Source: Vitellaria paradoxa
Taxonomy: Eukaryota; Streptophyta; Magnoliopsida; Ericales; Sapotaceae
Direction of reading: 5' to 3'
Length of the DNA stretch: 64,000 nucleotides
Assembly: GCA_019916065.1 (NCBI GenBank)
Contig: CM034233.1
Location: 23,447,936 to 23,511,935 of the forward strand
Below are positions 46,333 through 56,990 of the stretch, piece after piece. A program made the translations under genes and the position numbers. The notes beneath the pieces were generated by a model. The model saw nothing but the letters and a program-made list of their open reading frames with translations, was not told the DNA's origin and ran no database searches. Position 1 is the first letter of the stretch. Every line of letters starts with the position of its first letter.

Positions 46333-49300
46333 CTAGCTTAAACAAGACTTCAACTTTGCAATTTTATCTTTTATCTTAATTGACTAGCATTAGTATATAA
46401 TTTAGATCTTCGTGACAAATATAAAAAAAAAAAAAAAAGGAAGAGAGAGAGAGAGAAAGAGAGAGGGATATTGGATTTTGAAAATTAAAAACAGGCAATA
46501 CTATTGTATTAGAATTAGTGTTCCAAGACTTAAAATATGATTCATGAAGAAAAATATATAAAAAAATAAACAAACCTTAGTCACTGTTGAAGGCTTGAAG
46601 CCAAAGTCCCACTCGCATTTGACTGAGAGTGTTACTGAGGGTTTGACTACTCAAACTTCAAAGATGAGGGTGAGGGCTACTAGACTAAGATATGGTTTGA
46701 AGATTGAGATTGAGTTCGATTCTTCGAAGCCTCGAAGTGAAGGCAGCTGCATTCAACTGAGTTAGGCGAGTGAAGGCGATTGTCGCCCTCGATTGGCATC
46801 GAGCGAGGCTCAACAAAGACTATCTACATCTACAATGAATACGAAGGCCATATGCTCCAAGTTTGAGGAATTAAGGCAACAAGTGTTTGCTTTGCACTTT
46901 CGTTCTCAATCCGACGATATATCAAGCAAAATTTGTCGATATTTGATGTCATCTCAACCTAACTCCGATACCTTGCCCTATGTCAGCTGATTCAATCTAA
47001 GTTGCAGTCATCTAATAAATTTGATCAGGGACGCAATATGAGAATGCTAAGTGATGTGTCCAAGCTAATATGACCAAACTCGAGATATGAGCGTACTAAC
47101 TAAGATTTTGTTCCATGATGGATGATAAATTTATCATGTGCATCCAAGCCATTCAAGTTGAACCCATCCCTCGGGGGTGGGGAAAGAAAAAGGTGATAAA
47201 AAAACAAATGAACCCGAGTTACCCAACCAAATACTAAAAGAAATCAAACTCCAATTTATTCAATCTTCTCATGATTTCCCATTATCTTATTTAACCTAAA
47301 TTTTTGCCTTCTAGTTCATCAATCCTTACAGTGTTTTTTTTAAATATAACTACATTATTTTTGTTACACGTAAAGAATTTCATTTCTAGAATTGCACGTG
47401 AATCAATAATAAACTATATCTTGCTTTCTTTTACTACCCAAATGCAACGTCCAATCTCGTGACATCACCAATCAAGTACCACAAAAGTCTAAAGATTATA
47501 ATGCTCAAATGCATAAATACTTAGTTACCAAGACATTATCTAGTTCTTTATTGACCGTACATAACCTAAAAACTTCTGATGCTAAAGTATTTCTCCAAAT
47601 TTTGAAGTTAGAATCAGCCGCTACTACAAACTAAAGTATTTCTTCAATTTTGAAGATGGGATTAACAGCTACTATAGACTCGTCTACTAAAACTATTATC
47701 ATAAGTAAACATGCAACAAGAGAAATTCATACATGACTAGCGTAATAAGCAAGCTCGACGCTAACAGGAAACTCACTGTTAGTAGAACTCAGCTTTGTCT
47801 CCCAACACTATCCTTATGTTAACCATGCATCCATCATCTCCTTAAATCACATTAACTTGTGATCTTAGTATTCCTTTCATTCCTAATCCCCAAATACCAT
47901 CTTGATCTTTCTACTCATGTTTCACTCATTCACCCACTTCATGCCGTGTGTGAATTTAAAAAAACAAACAAACAAACAAACTCCCCTAAAGGAAGAAAGT
48001 TTCTGCTGACGTGTAGAGCAATGTGTAAGCATAAAAAACACACATCAAAAATTCCATTGTAAATGAGACAAATAGAAACTTCTAATTATTCTATAAAATA
48101 AACTCATGCAATTATGAAGCGGTCGAACAACATGGAAAGCTAAAAAGCAAAGTTAAGTATATAGGGGCATTTTTTAGTAAGAAGAAGAACTTTTCTATAG
48201 AGGAACCGTCACAAGTGTTAACTTCTAACTATAAAAATTCTATTTATTCTACAAAATAAATTCGTGCAATTATGAAGTGGTTGAATAATATGGAAAGCTG
48301 AAAAGCAAAGTTCCAAGTATGTAGGGCATTTTTTAGTAAGAAGAAGACCTTTTCTATAGAGGAACTATCCAACCAGAAAGTGTGTTTGGCTTTATCATCT
48401 CCAAACAGTTCACAGAAAATATTTCTTGCTCCACCAACTTGCCCAGCCAACCCTTCAAGTTTCCTCCATTTCAACTTCAGAAATTTAGTATCATCCCCCT
48501 GATGCACCGCATTGCACAAGCTGTAGTGATTCTTCTCATTCAAATTATTTACCAATTGCCTGCTTCTACAAATATCTCTGGAAAGCCAGCTTGCTTGGGG
48601 CACCTGCAGGCATGCTAAGTACAGTTTACAGCTCAGAGTGAATAAAATATATCGGTTCTACACATCAAATGCAAAAGGAGAGACAAAAATTACAAGTGAC
48701 CCATCAGGTAAACTTAGAAAGCACCGTACAGCAGTGCTATAAAATTTTCTTAGGGAGTGCAAACAGAGAGTGAGAGGAGTACTTATAAAAACAAAAAACA
48801 GAGAGTGAGAGGGGGTCAACCAGACCCTCCACCGCTATAATCGACACTGGTCTACTACACCCAAAAACACAAGGCAGTTGTGACACCTTTCAATTCTGCA
48901 AGACACCATTAGGGGTGTATCACGCTTAATGATATATCACACAGTTAAGAAAACTCCCACCATACAGAGGAACTCAAAGACATCCCCCAAAAGGCATTAA
49001 AAATTATAGTTCATGAGTTTTTATCAAGCCAAATGAAATAGCAATGGTCATGAATTAGAATATTAAAGAAGTAGTTTACCAGTACGATTGAATTTTCTCC
49101 CACCAATGGATGATGATCCCAACCTGAGCCAATAATCCTCAGTGATTTCTCTGAAGTTCTTGAATATCTGCCTCCCATGGCAGGTTGCGACACTTTCAGG
49201 ATGAAACTTAACAAAACAAAAGATGACAGTTGGACACACATCAAAAACCAGTGTGTGATAATTACAAGCAAAATGACTAAAAACAAACCTGCAAACCATA

Positions 49301-50356
49301 ATGAGGTCTGGTAGAGTGCTTGATACCCATAAGGACTTTTCCACCATGCAACATTTCAGAATCACTGGAAGGACAACAATTTCCATCTTTGGACTTTCTT
49401 GAGGGAGAATTAATAGAGATTTGTTCGCATAGCGGCCTTTCATAAGCGTCAGAGATAACAACAGACTTTTGGGTGTCAAGGAAAGGAAGTGTGCTAGCTG
49501 AAGAGGTCCATGCAATAGGTATGAGTTCCTTTGGTAGTGATTCTGAATCTATAACAAGGGAATGATATCGAACCACCTACATTTAGTCAGAAAACATCAT
49601 GTATTAAGGGTGATGATCATTCGTTCAATGAAAGGTACTGATTCTGCATCTGTAACTGCAGCATGTAGTTGCAAACAAATGCTCTTAACAGTTACAGATC
49701 TCCAATGAACAGTTATCTAAACAGTTTCAGATCTCCAGCATTCTATGAAATGAAAACAGTTATTAAATTTCGTATAGCAGAGATGATCTTATTAACATCA
49801 AGGAAGATAAACTACTCAACTGAGTGTTGAATGTAAACTTGGCCAAGGGAGATAACTACTCAACTGAGAGTTTAATGTAATATTGGCCAGCATCCTGCTC
49901 TCAAGGGAGTAAGGACTCACATAAAAATTTTATCAGAAAGGTTAATCTAAACTCCCTATTTGCAAGTTGGCTCAGTTTAGTTCGTCCTAAAAATGTAGTT
50001 ATTACGCAACAAACATATTCGAGGTCAGATACTTAACATGGAAAATTTGAAAATATTTCCAATTTCTTCAATGCAACCAAGAAGTCAACTTAAAAAACAA
50101 TAACAGCTACTGAAATTATCTTTGTCTGGATATGCATTTTCATAAGTGATTATAAACTATATAACTTTTGGACATAAATAAATTGATCAGTACATGACAA
50201 TTGATAATAACTGCAGCAGCAGCAAACAGAAATTGTTATGAGCAATCGAAGGAATAAAAATCGAGATGAGAATACAGTTCTATGCTGCAGAAATTTTTAT
50301 CTGGTATCATAGTAAACAGATTCCATCCACCCCACCCCAAAATTAATAAATAAAAA

Positions 50357-50392
<36 letters not shown>

Positions 50393-53300
50393 ACAAAGAA
50401 AGAGAGAGAGAGAGTTTAAACAATAAACATTGTACAACTTAGAAAGACAATCATAAAGTGAGATCAAGGATGCTTAATTTTGGGTAGACTTCTGACACAA
50501 AAACTAATAGAGAGTCCAGTATTGTTTAACCAAATTTTTAAGTGACCAGGAGAGAAAAAAACAAAACATGAAACCAATGACAGTACAATGTCTGGATTCT
50601 TGTTTAAGAGTCTGTCTCTTCATAATGTTAAAAGAGGGTTCCCCAATTAAAGGCCAAAATTCTTTTTCAATTGGATATAATAGGATTGCAAATGGAGTGA
50701 CCTTTGGGCCATGTTACATGGACTATTCTAAATATATGATGTATGCATGTTGGATAATTATTACTTAATGGTTGGACAAGGAGACTTGGGTAAGGGTATT
50801 ATACGTGCTCCATATATAATTAAATATTCGTACAAACATATTTAGCAATTCAATTTTAGTCCAGAATTATGCATAAAATTTATATTTTATTCATGAACTA
50901 CTCTTATGACACCATTGCAAATATCATATTATTCTATAAAATAAAATAATTATATTAAATATATGAATACTTTCACGCGTGCCCGTGTTCTTGGATAAGA
51001 AAATTAACAAATGTGACTCTTAGGTACGTACCTATATCCAACATTCATACTCGTGTCCATGTAACATAGCCTTCAGGAGTCAATTTTGGCCAAGTTGCTG
51101 ATGACTTTACATGCAGCTTGCATTGTGCATCCACAATTAATTGTTTATGTTAATGCAAACCATAAAAGATTTGACACAGCCCGCATTCTATCAATGAGAA
51201 ATGACCACTAGAGAGATCGTGTTTAAAATCTACAAGGGATATGCAATTACATGGCCATTTCATCCTTTTAGACGCTGAGGCTGGTTTACGAGACAGTTTC
51301 AACTCTTTCACATCCTAACAGTAGCTCACATAAAACTGAAAAATAGTTCAGCATGAAACATGAAACTAGGATAACATGTGTTTCAGTAAATTTAAATTTT
51401 TCACTGGTAGTCACACTAACCTTAAATCCTGAATTTCTGCCAGAAGGAATATTATGGAAGAGTCTACATCCAGTGTGCTCAATTTCACTGTATAGGGAAG
51501 GCAAGAAGTTAGTAAGTGTCCACTAAACTGCACACCAACCTATTCAAATAATGTTAGAAAGAAATCAATACGAACAAAGGTTGATCACAGCCATAATAAT
51601 GATACTGGTAAGCATGCCCTGCTCCAAAAAGGTAGGTTTGGTTCATGAAATGGACATCTAACAAAAACCCAAAACCTTACGCTAATACCTCAAAAGTCCA
51701 TGAACTGGCTCAGATGCATGTATCACTCGAGCACCATTCACGTATCCTAAAGCCTGTTGAATCACTTAAAAGTGTCAGGTCAACAAACACAAAAATATGG
51801 CTATTGGAAAACTTGGCATTTCAAAGGCAATGGTAGAGAAGTTGAAATTATTGTGGCTTATCTAGCATTTTGTTCCAATTTAAGACTGTTTAAGTTTAAT
51901 CACATGTGCAAAAATAGAGCTTATAAAGCCTATGTGAGAAATAGTATGCCAATAGGAACAACAATAATCTTAATGAGCTACAATAAAAGAAAGAATCCAA
52001 AGACAAAGCAAAACTCAAGTATGTCAGAGAGTAACATTTACACTCCACTACCCTATGATCAGATAAAAATTTAATCCATCTACTAATCCAAATGGCCCCA
52101 TAGGGAAGCTTATATTCCTGTTGATTAGCTGTATAATAAACTCATAAAGCTGATCATTAATCTGTATATTTAACCCTTCCACTCTGGCAAAGGAGGTTGG
52201 ATTCCCTGTTAACACACCACATAAGGCACAAACGGTTCACCCCATTCAGGAAATTCCTTGCTGATGCATCGCACCTCTTGATATGTTATAAATTATCCAC
52301 CATTGACCTTTATTGGTTAGCTGCCATAATTCTCCAGATTCTGGCCGAAATCATCAATCCATAGCATAAGCTCCAACATTACTCAACCATTTGACCTCCC
52401 ATTAATCTAGAAACTAGACAGACAAAGGTTGATTTTTAAAATTGGGTGGAAATTACCAGAATGGGTGTTTAATTATTTCCTCGGGGAGCTACTATGTCGC
52501 CAACTAGGCTGCCAAAGAGATGATTTGTGGATGCAGACTTCCAGATGGCCAAGATGGCATATGAGGGGAAAGGACCAGGGAGTACCCAAATAAGGTCATC
52601 AAGCGAATACCCGCAGACTTGGGTTTGGTAAGTTACTTCCAAAAGAGAGGCTGAAAAGTAATCACATCAAAAGCATGGGACCAATCAGAACAGAGATCAC
52701 AAAATTCACCACAGCTTTTAGTCCCTTTGTTTCCAGATTGACTAAATAGCATTCCCAATACCACATCTCCAAAGCACTTGCCCTCTATGCCAAGAGACGA
52801 ACAGAACTGGAGAGAAGAATTTGAACTGAAATGACTCAACTAGCACAGCTACTAACCAAGGTTGTTAAAATCAATATTTTACTTAAATTTGGTAGAGGTC
52901 CAAAAAATCGAATCATAAAATCGAATCGCAAAATCGTAAGATTTTACCAAATGCCTATAATATGAAAACATAATCTATTATGCTACAATTCTTCATTTAA
53001 AGCTTCCTTATTTATTTATTTTTTTTGATAAGTAAAGAATTCTATTAATAATAGAAGAGAGCAAAAAATGCATCAAGCAAATGCCATACACAAAAACTTA
53101 TTTATATCAATAAAATAAATTATCAACAAAGTTCAAAAGAAATTCTACATATAGTTCTGTATTCCGTTTACCCAATCACATAAGACATTTAACTTATATG
53201 ATTGACATTAAAATAATGATTTCATTTTATCTTAACTATTTGTAGGAGTTGATTTGTATTTGTAATATTTTATTATTGGTCTCTTGATTTCCATCGTAAC

Positions 53301-55376
53301 TGCTACATTTAATTTATGGCAGTCAATTTGGTGAAACAATACACATTATCATCAACTAGTATAGCATAGGCAATAGTAGTGTTATAGAATAAAAAAAAAA
53401 TCTACAAAAAAAAAATAATAATAATAATAAGTGAAATAGTTGTGACCTGTCACTTAAAAAAAAAACCATAAAAGTATATTTTATTTGACAAAATTACAAG
53501 AAAAAATCACTTAATTTTTAAAATCAGTAAAATCATATATAAAATTGATATTTTACTGATTTTACGTCCCAAAATCGAGATTTTGTCTACTTTACCCCTA
53601 TTAAGATTTTAGGTAAGATCGAAAAAGGTTTCTTGTTCTAACATCGTAAAATCGTAAGATTTTAAGATTTAAATCGGGATTTTAACAACATTGATACTAA
53701 CACTGTCGAACCATCAATCTTGCGAGAGGACAACAAACAGAGAGGAGGTCAATGATTTTCTAATTACCGCTACTGGTGGCACTACTATAACCAGCTATTG
53801 ATAAAGAAATTTTCCTACTTCTAGAACCATTTAATAACGTTAAATATTACATTCACTAGGAAACAAATGACGCAAGCAATCAAATTTATAAGTTAATTTT
53901 CATTGTGACATGAAGGTTACCTTCTCTAAATTCTATAGCTACAAAATTAAGGTAATGAAAGTTGTCAATTCTCATTCTTTTTCACTGTCCATAACCTATA
54001 TTATAAACTAAATATTTTAGTTAGGGATCTTACACCTCTATTTCGATCCTACCAAAAAACCAAAAAAATTTAAATTAGAAATTTTTATATATGTTTAGAA
54101 AAGGCAAAACAAAGCTAGTGAAAGACGGGGTCTTGCATCAGAAGGCCAACTGACTTAATTGAAGAACAAAAGAACATGTGTAATGGATTGAAGGAAAGGC
54201 ATGTTACCATAATCAAAGAAGAATAGATATGACAAATCACACCAAAGCTACTGTAAGCAACATCATATGAATAAATATGAGGGAAATACCTGGTGTCCAA
54301 GGCAAACACCCAGTATGGGGATGTCCCCGCACTCACATAAAAGCTTAAGACATATTCCTGCAAGATACAACTAGATTACAACAAATCATGAAATTTTAAC
54401 GAAGTATGATCATGCCCAATAACAAGGCAGAACTCTAAAGCATGATGAGTCAACTTCCTCACTCTACCACCTAAATTTACAAAATTCATTAAGGTCTAAT
54501 CAACACAAGGTACAGAATTCTAAACTTTCAGCAGTTATACTCCATATACACTAATTAAAGTATTTCCTCCTCCTTTTACTGGCAAGGTCAAATTAATCTT
54601 CTCCAGAGCCGATCATACCACCATGTGCCACCTTTATAGTTTCATCCTACAGAATATGTTAAATCAAACTTCCATTGTCAGCCTTATGCCTTCAGGACAA
54701 TCTGATTCAGTGCAATCCACATTCCCCGATTACACTAAGGGGGCTTTTGGAAGTCCAACAATCAGAAAAAATAAGTTGAGTTCCAACTTTTTGACGTTTG
54801 ATTGGCACAACTTAAAAATTTTGACTAGACCCGTTCGAACGTGGTCTCGTCTACCCGTTCAAATGGTTGCTGACAAACATTTACCAGAAAGTTGATAAAA
54901 ATTACTGAAAGTTAGCAAAAGTCAATAAAAGTTTGTAAAAGTTGGAAAAAATTTGTAAATTTTGGAGTTTCAAACCAAATGCACGGAAAACAAGAATGGG
55001 CAAAAGTTGGTAAAAGTTTGTAAAATTGGGGAACTAAACAACGAGAATGTGCAAAAGTTGATAAAAGTTTGTAAAAATTGGGGAACCAAACGCCCTCTAA
55101 ATGCAATGTATGAAGTCATTGCCAATTCTTGATATTCAAACTACCTATTATAAATATACACGTGTATGCATGTATATGACATTCAAATGACATCGTCAGT
55201 ATCTGAGAATAAAAAGGCTAATAGCAGAGTTCATTTATTCTCACCTATATCTGCTGGGCATGTTGGAGAACCAGGACCTGGCGAAATAACAATGTTGTCA
55301 AATGCATTTTCTCTATACAAGTAGTGGTAAAATTCTTCCCATGTCAATTCATCATTCTGCACAACTACTGGAGGCA
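33267..55376 (-). CDS. ADCS: Aminodeoxychorismate synthase (PabA-PabB fusion), 5' exon(s) missing
   Basis: Exons in order: 55245-55376, 54290-54357, 51689-51753, 51421-51487, 49289-49576, 49080-49206, 48349-48614, 43876-43955, 43638-43740, 42273-42355, 34246-34863, 33267-33765. All borders are GT-AG and all phases join, giving 797 codons with stop at 33267-33269. The enzyme uses glutamine and chorismate to make 4-amino-4-deoxychorismate for p-aminobenzoate and folate, in plastids. The glutaminase half has [18 protein letters not shown] (nucleophile Cys) and FHPES (His/Glu of the triad). The PabB half has [69 protein letters not shown] and [15 protein letters not shown], with Lys, marks aminodeoxychorismate rather than anthranilate synthase. 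The first exon (transit peptide and the start of the glutaminase domain) is not found up to 64000. Confidence 0.95.
33766..33802 (-). repeat. (TC)n(TG)n microsatellite forming the pyrimidine tract of the last ADCS exon
   Basis: On the minus strand the intron ends CTCTCTCTCCCTCTGTGTGTGTGTGTGCAG, directly followed by exon sequence TGAAAAGG. The repeat is therefore the polypyrimidine tract plus the spacer to the AG of the 3' splice site. Confidence 0.85.
35079..35110. repeat. T10-G16 homopolymer junction
   Basis: T10 (35079-35088) is directly followed by G16, one A and G5, then a GT/GCGC-rich and (GA)n stretch to 35160. It lies in the ADCS intron between exons 34246-34863 and 42273-42355. Confidence 0.9.
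35964..36166 (+). repeat. 5' LTR of copia 1
   Basis: It begins TGTTAGAATTTAGG and ends TTTTTCAACT, followed at once by the primer site. A TATA box (TATAAATA, 36093-36100) and a triplicated TTTATTTCCTTAT stretch lie inside. The 3' end is not the usual CA. Confidence 0.92.
36167..36178 (+). other. Primer binding site of copia 1 (initiator tRNA-Met)
   Basis: TGGTATCAGAGC is complementary to the 3' end of plant initiator methionine tRNA, the standard primer for plant copia elements. It abuts the LTR without a spacer. Confidence 0.92.
36788..41021 (+). pseudogene. Copia 1 gag-pol polyprotein with two frameshifts and one stop
   Basis: ATG at 36788 ([13 protein letters not shown]). A one-base deletion near 36940 (after FLRGKK) shifts the frame. 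Gag continues with [18 protein letters not shown] and the zinc knuckle [14 protein letters not shown] (about 37582-37623). Protease: [12 protein letters not shown] (about 37857). Gag-pre-integrase: [21 protein letters not shown] second one-base deletion near 38362 precedes integrase ([38 protein letters not shown]). A TGG-to-TAG change at 38787-38789 stops it. [43 protein letters not shown] (catalytic, intact). RNase [38 protein letters not shown]. Stop TGA at 41019, inside the polypurine tract. Confidence 0.95.
41029..41231 (+). repeat. 3' LTR of copia 1
   Basis: Same length as the 5' LTR and identical except for two transitions (A at position 13 where the 5' LTR has G; CACTCTCTCC versus CACTCCCTCC). 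It is followed by AACAG, matching the 5' flank. Confidence 0.92.
44283..44905 (-). mobile_element. 5'-truncated LINE fragment (zf-RVT end) in an ADCS intron
   Basis: On the minus strand it encodes [14 protein letters not shown], then [19 protein letters not shown] and [11 protein letters not shown] (about 44870-44690), the C-terminal zinc-binding domain of plant LINE ORF2. Non-coding 3' sequence runs to an A-rich end near 44283. Stops interrupt it. Flanking target duplication was not resolved. Confidence 0.7.
45248..45271. repeat. (TA)n microsatellite
   Basis: About 11 TA units within an ADCS intron. Confidence 0.85.
45481..45920. mobile_element. Tourist-like (PIF/Harbinger) MITE, 440 bp, TSD TTA
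   Basis: The left end GGCCCCGTTTGACAAAAATT and the reverse complement of the right end (GTGCCCATTTGACAAAAC) form terminal inverted repeats; both continue into AGTTTTCA. TTA flanks both sides (45478-45480 and 45921-45923). The interior is AT-rich with a C/A-rich block (45670-45790) and no transposase. Confidence 0.75.
46286..46332. repeat. (AAT)n microsatellite, about 15 units
   Basis: An uninterrupted AAT run in the ADCS intron between exons 43876-43955 and 48349-48614. A (GA)n tract with a poly-A lead follows at 46423-46468. Confidence 0.92.
46580..48079. other. Intron stretch without recognised features
   Basis: Part of the ADCS intron between 43955 and 48349. A small open frame at 46793-46990 ([18 protein letters not shown]) matches nothing I know. 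An (AAAC)n run is at 47959-47980. No TE ends were found. Confidence 0.5.
48080..48365. repeat. Direct duplication (about 127 bp, offset 158-159) spanning an ADCS splice donor
   Basis: Copy A (48080-48206) lies wholly in the intron. Copy B (48238-48365) overlaps the last 17 bases of the exon at 48349-48614. Shared landmarks are TGCAATTATGAAG, ATATGGAAAGCT or ACATGGAAAGCT, and AGTAAGAAGAAGA followed by CTTTTCTATAGAGGAAC. Copy A lost the GT at the donor position (AAAAG then TTCTTC instead of GTCTTC). Confidence 0.9.
50361..50415. repeat. (GA)n microsatellite, interrupted
   Basis: AG repeats of about 28 bases, a GCGCGACAAAG interruption, then more AG repeats. It is in the ADCS intron between exons 49289-49576 and 51421-51487. 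Confidence 0.9.
52857..53693. mobile_element. hAT-like non-autonomous DNA element, 837 bp, TSD 8 bp
   Basis: The left end CAAGGTTGTTAAAATC and the reverse complement of the right end CAATGTTGTTAAAATC match at 15 of 16 positions. Flanks CTACTAAC (52849-52856) and ATACTAAC (53694-53701) form an 8-bp duplication with one mismatch. Subterminal AAAATCGTAAGATTTTA palindromes occur at both ends (about 52931-52947 and 53647-53663). No transposase. An 81-bp LINE tail is nested inside. Confidence 0.8.
53016..53096 (-). mobile_element. 81-bp 5'-truncated LINE tail nested in the hAT-like element
   Basis: The minus-strand sequence ends in poly-A (T-run at 53019-53026) preceded by TTTACTTATC, the same 3' end as the LINE at 19527 (GATAAGTAAA... 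on the plus strand). CTTATTTAT flanks it at 53007-53015 and 53097-53105. Confidence 0.8.
54739..55097. mobile_element. Tourist-like MITE, 359 bp, TSD TAA
   Basis: The left end GGGGGCTTTTGGAAGTCC and the reverse complement of the right end GAGGGCGTTTGGTTCCCC form diverged terminal inverted repeats. TAA flanks both (54736-54738 and 55098-55100). The interior has repeated GCAAAAGTTGRTAAAAGTTTGTAAAA (two clear copies and degenerate ones, about 54910-55078). It is in the ADCS intron between 54357 and 55245. Confidence 0.8.
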
Positions 55377-56695
55377 CTGGAAGTGTAACAAGCAAAATAA
55401 AATGTCAAAACAAGAGCCATATCCAACTAAATACTCAAACTTCTCATTCTTCTAGAAATTAATCGGCAAATTTTATTTTCTCCAAATGGCTACCCATGTG
55501 ATTGTAGATTAGATATTGCAGGCTATTTACAGATTTTGCCAGTGCAAAAGAGCACAAAGAAGTGTAATATACCAGTTTCAGTGATACAAAAATTACTTTA
55601 CAGCATTTTTTAAGATAAGTTCTCTTATATGCCACATCACTTGGATCCTGACATCCATTCTAATTAAAAAGCAGAATTCATACATAAAATAAATAATGAT
55701 TGTACCTGTAGTTTCTAAAATAGATCAGATAAAGTGATAGGAAAAGTGTACTTATTAGAATAAAGGAAGAATGGCACTGCTCATGCTAACAATAAACCAG
55801 CAATTCCTATTCTATTGCATAATTTCAATGATGAGAGAAATAAAACCACAGTAACATCACTTGCTTCCTACAAACCATCTCCAGTAGATGTGTTTTCATT
55901 CAACAGTTGTGTTCAAGCATTTATTCCAGCCAATAATGAGCCACTGTGAAAAAAATTTGCAGAGAACATAACACATAGAAAGTAATGAAAAAGGTGTCAT
56001 ACAGCTAAACTTAATCCGCAAAGCAACTGATAACCTGATAGACAAATGTACAATAACCATACATATTGATGCACACATGTCATTCTTTGACATTGATGAT
56101 AGGTGCAAAAAGGTCAAATGAAAATCCCCAGCCAAACACAAGTGAACCATTTAGTTGTGATCATAATTCTTGTGTGCATATGCCTATTTTAATTCAAGTG
56201 TGTACACCTGATGTAACATAAATAATTACATATTTACTCAGGTGAGGAGGCCTTGCACGAAGATGGATGAACAAAAAACTTGTGTACGACAATTGGGATA
56301 TTTTAAATTAAAATGAAGACGACATACACACAGAGAAAAATAAAATCTAGAAACAGAGAAAGGAAGGGTTGTCTCTAGCACTAGGACTATGAGAACCTTT
56401 AATGACTTCATTGAGGATCTACATTTGGTGGACTTACCTTCAGCAGGACTGTCCATGTGTTCAACTTTGAGCAACAGATCCAGATTGTTTCCCTATTTGT
56501 AGTATGTGGGACGAGCACTTTGCTTAAGTCACACAAATTTTACTTCCCAGAATAGCTTCAAATCATTTTCCCATCCTCCTAGATTGTGGGGGAACTAAAC
56601 GGTGCCTCACCCCATTCAAATTTGAGAAAATGTGGATTAATGCGAATGATTTCAGGAGATTGGCTGGATGGTGAGCGAGTGAAACTTCTATTTTA

Positions 56696-56733
56696 TTTTT
56701 TTTTTTTTTTTTTTTTGGGGGGGGGGGGGGGGG
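56696..56733. repeat. T21-G17 homopolymer junction within the LINE
   Basis: T21 (56696-56716) is followed directly by G17 (56717-56733), between two recognisable parts of LINE ORF2, so the tract arose after or during insertion. Confidence 0.9.
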
Positions 56734-56782
56734 TTAGTTACGTGCTTGCTACGAAATTGAAGTCTAAAAAGGAATTTGATTA

Positions 56783-56990
56783 AGTGGAACAGGGAGATGT
56801 TCAGTAATCTAAAAACCATGAAAGGCCTTCTACAGGAAAACTCAAGATTGGACTAGAAGGAAGCGTTTGGATCACTGGATACGATTAAGTGGAACAGGAA
56901 GATGTTCAGTAATCTGAAAACCATGAAGGCCTTCTGCTACAGAAAATCTCAAGATTGGACTAGAAGGAAGAGTATGGATCACTGGCTGCA
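56783..56990 (+). repeat. Tandem duplication of about 104 bp inside the LINE
   Basis: GATTAAGTGGAACAGGGAGA... to TTGGATCACTGG occurs at about 56777-56876 and again at 56883-56985, with about ten differences. It doubles a KWNR(E/K)MFSNLKTM segment that other plant LINEs carry once. Confidence 0.85.

Noticed and set aside
46793..46990. 65-aa plus-strand frame
   Set aside because: It lies inside an ADCS intron with no splice logic or known domain.
56238..56474. Minus-strand frame with a donor-like GGTAAGTCC, considered as the first ADCS exon
   Set aside because: It lacks the DNYDSY glutaminase start, and the plus strand of the same interval encodes LINE endonuclease remains.
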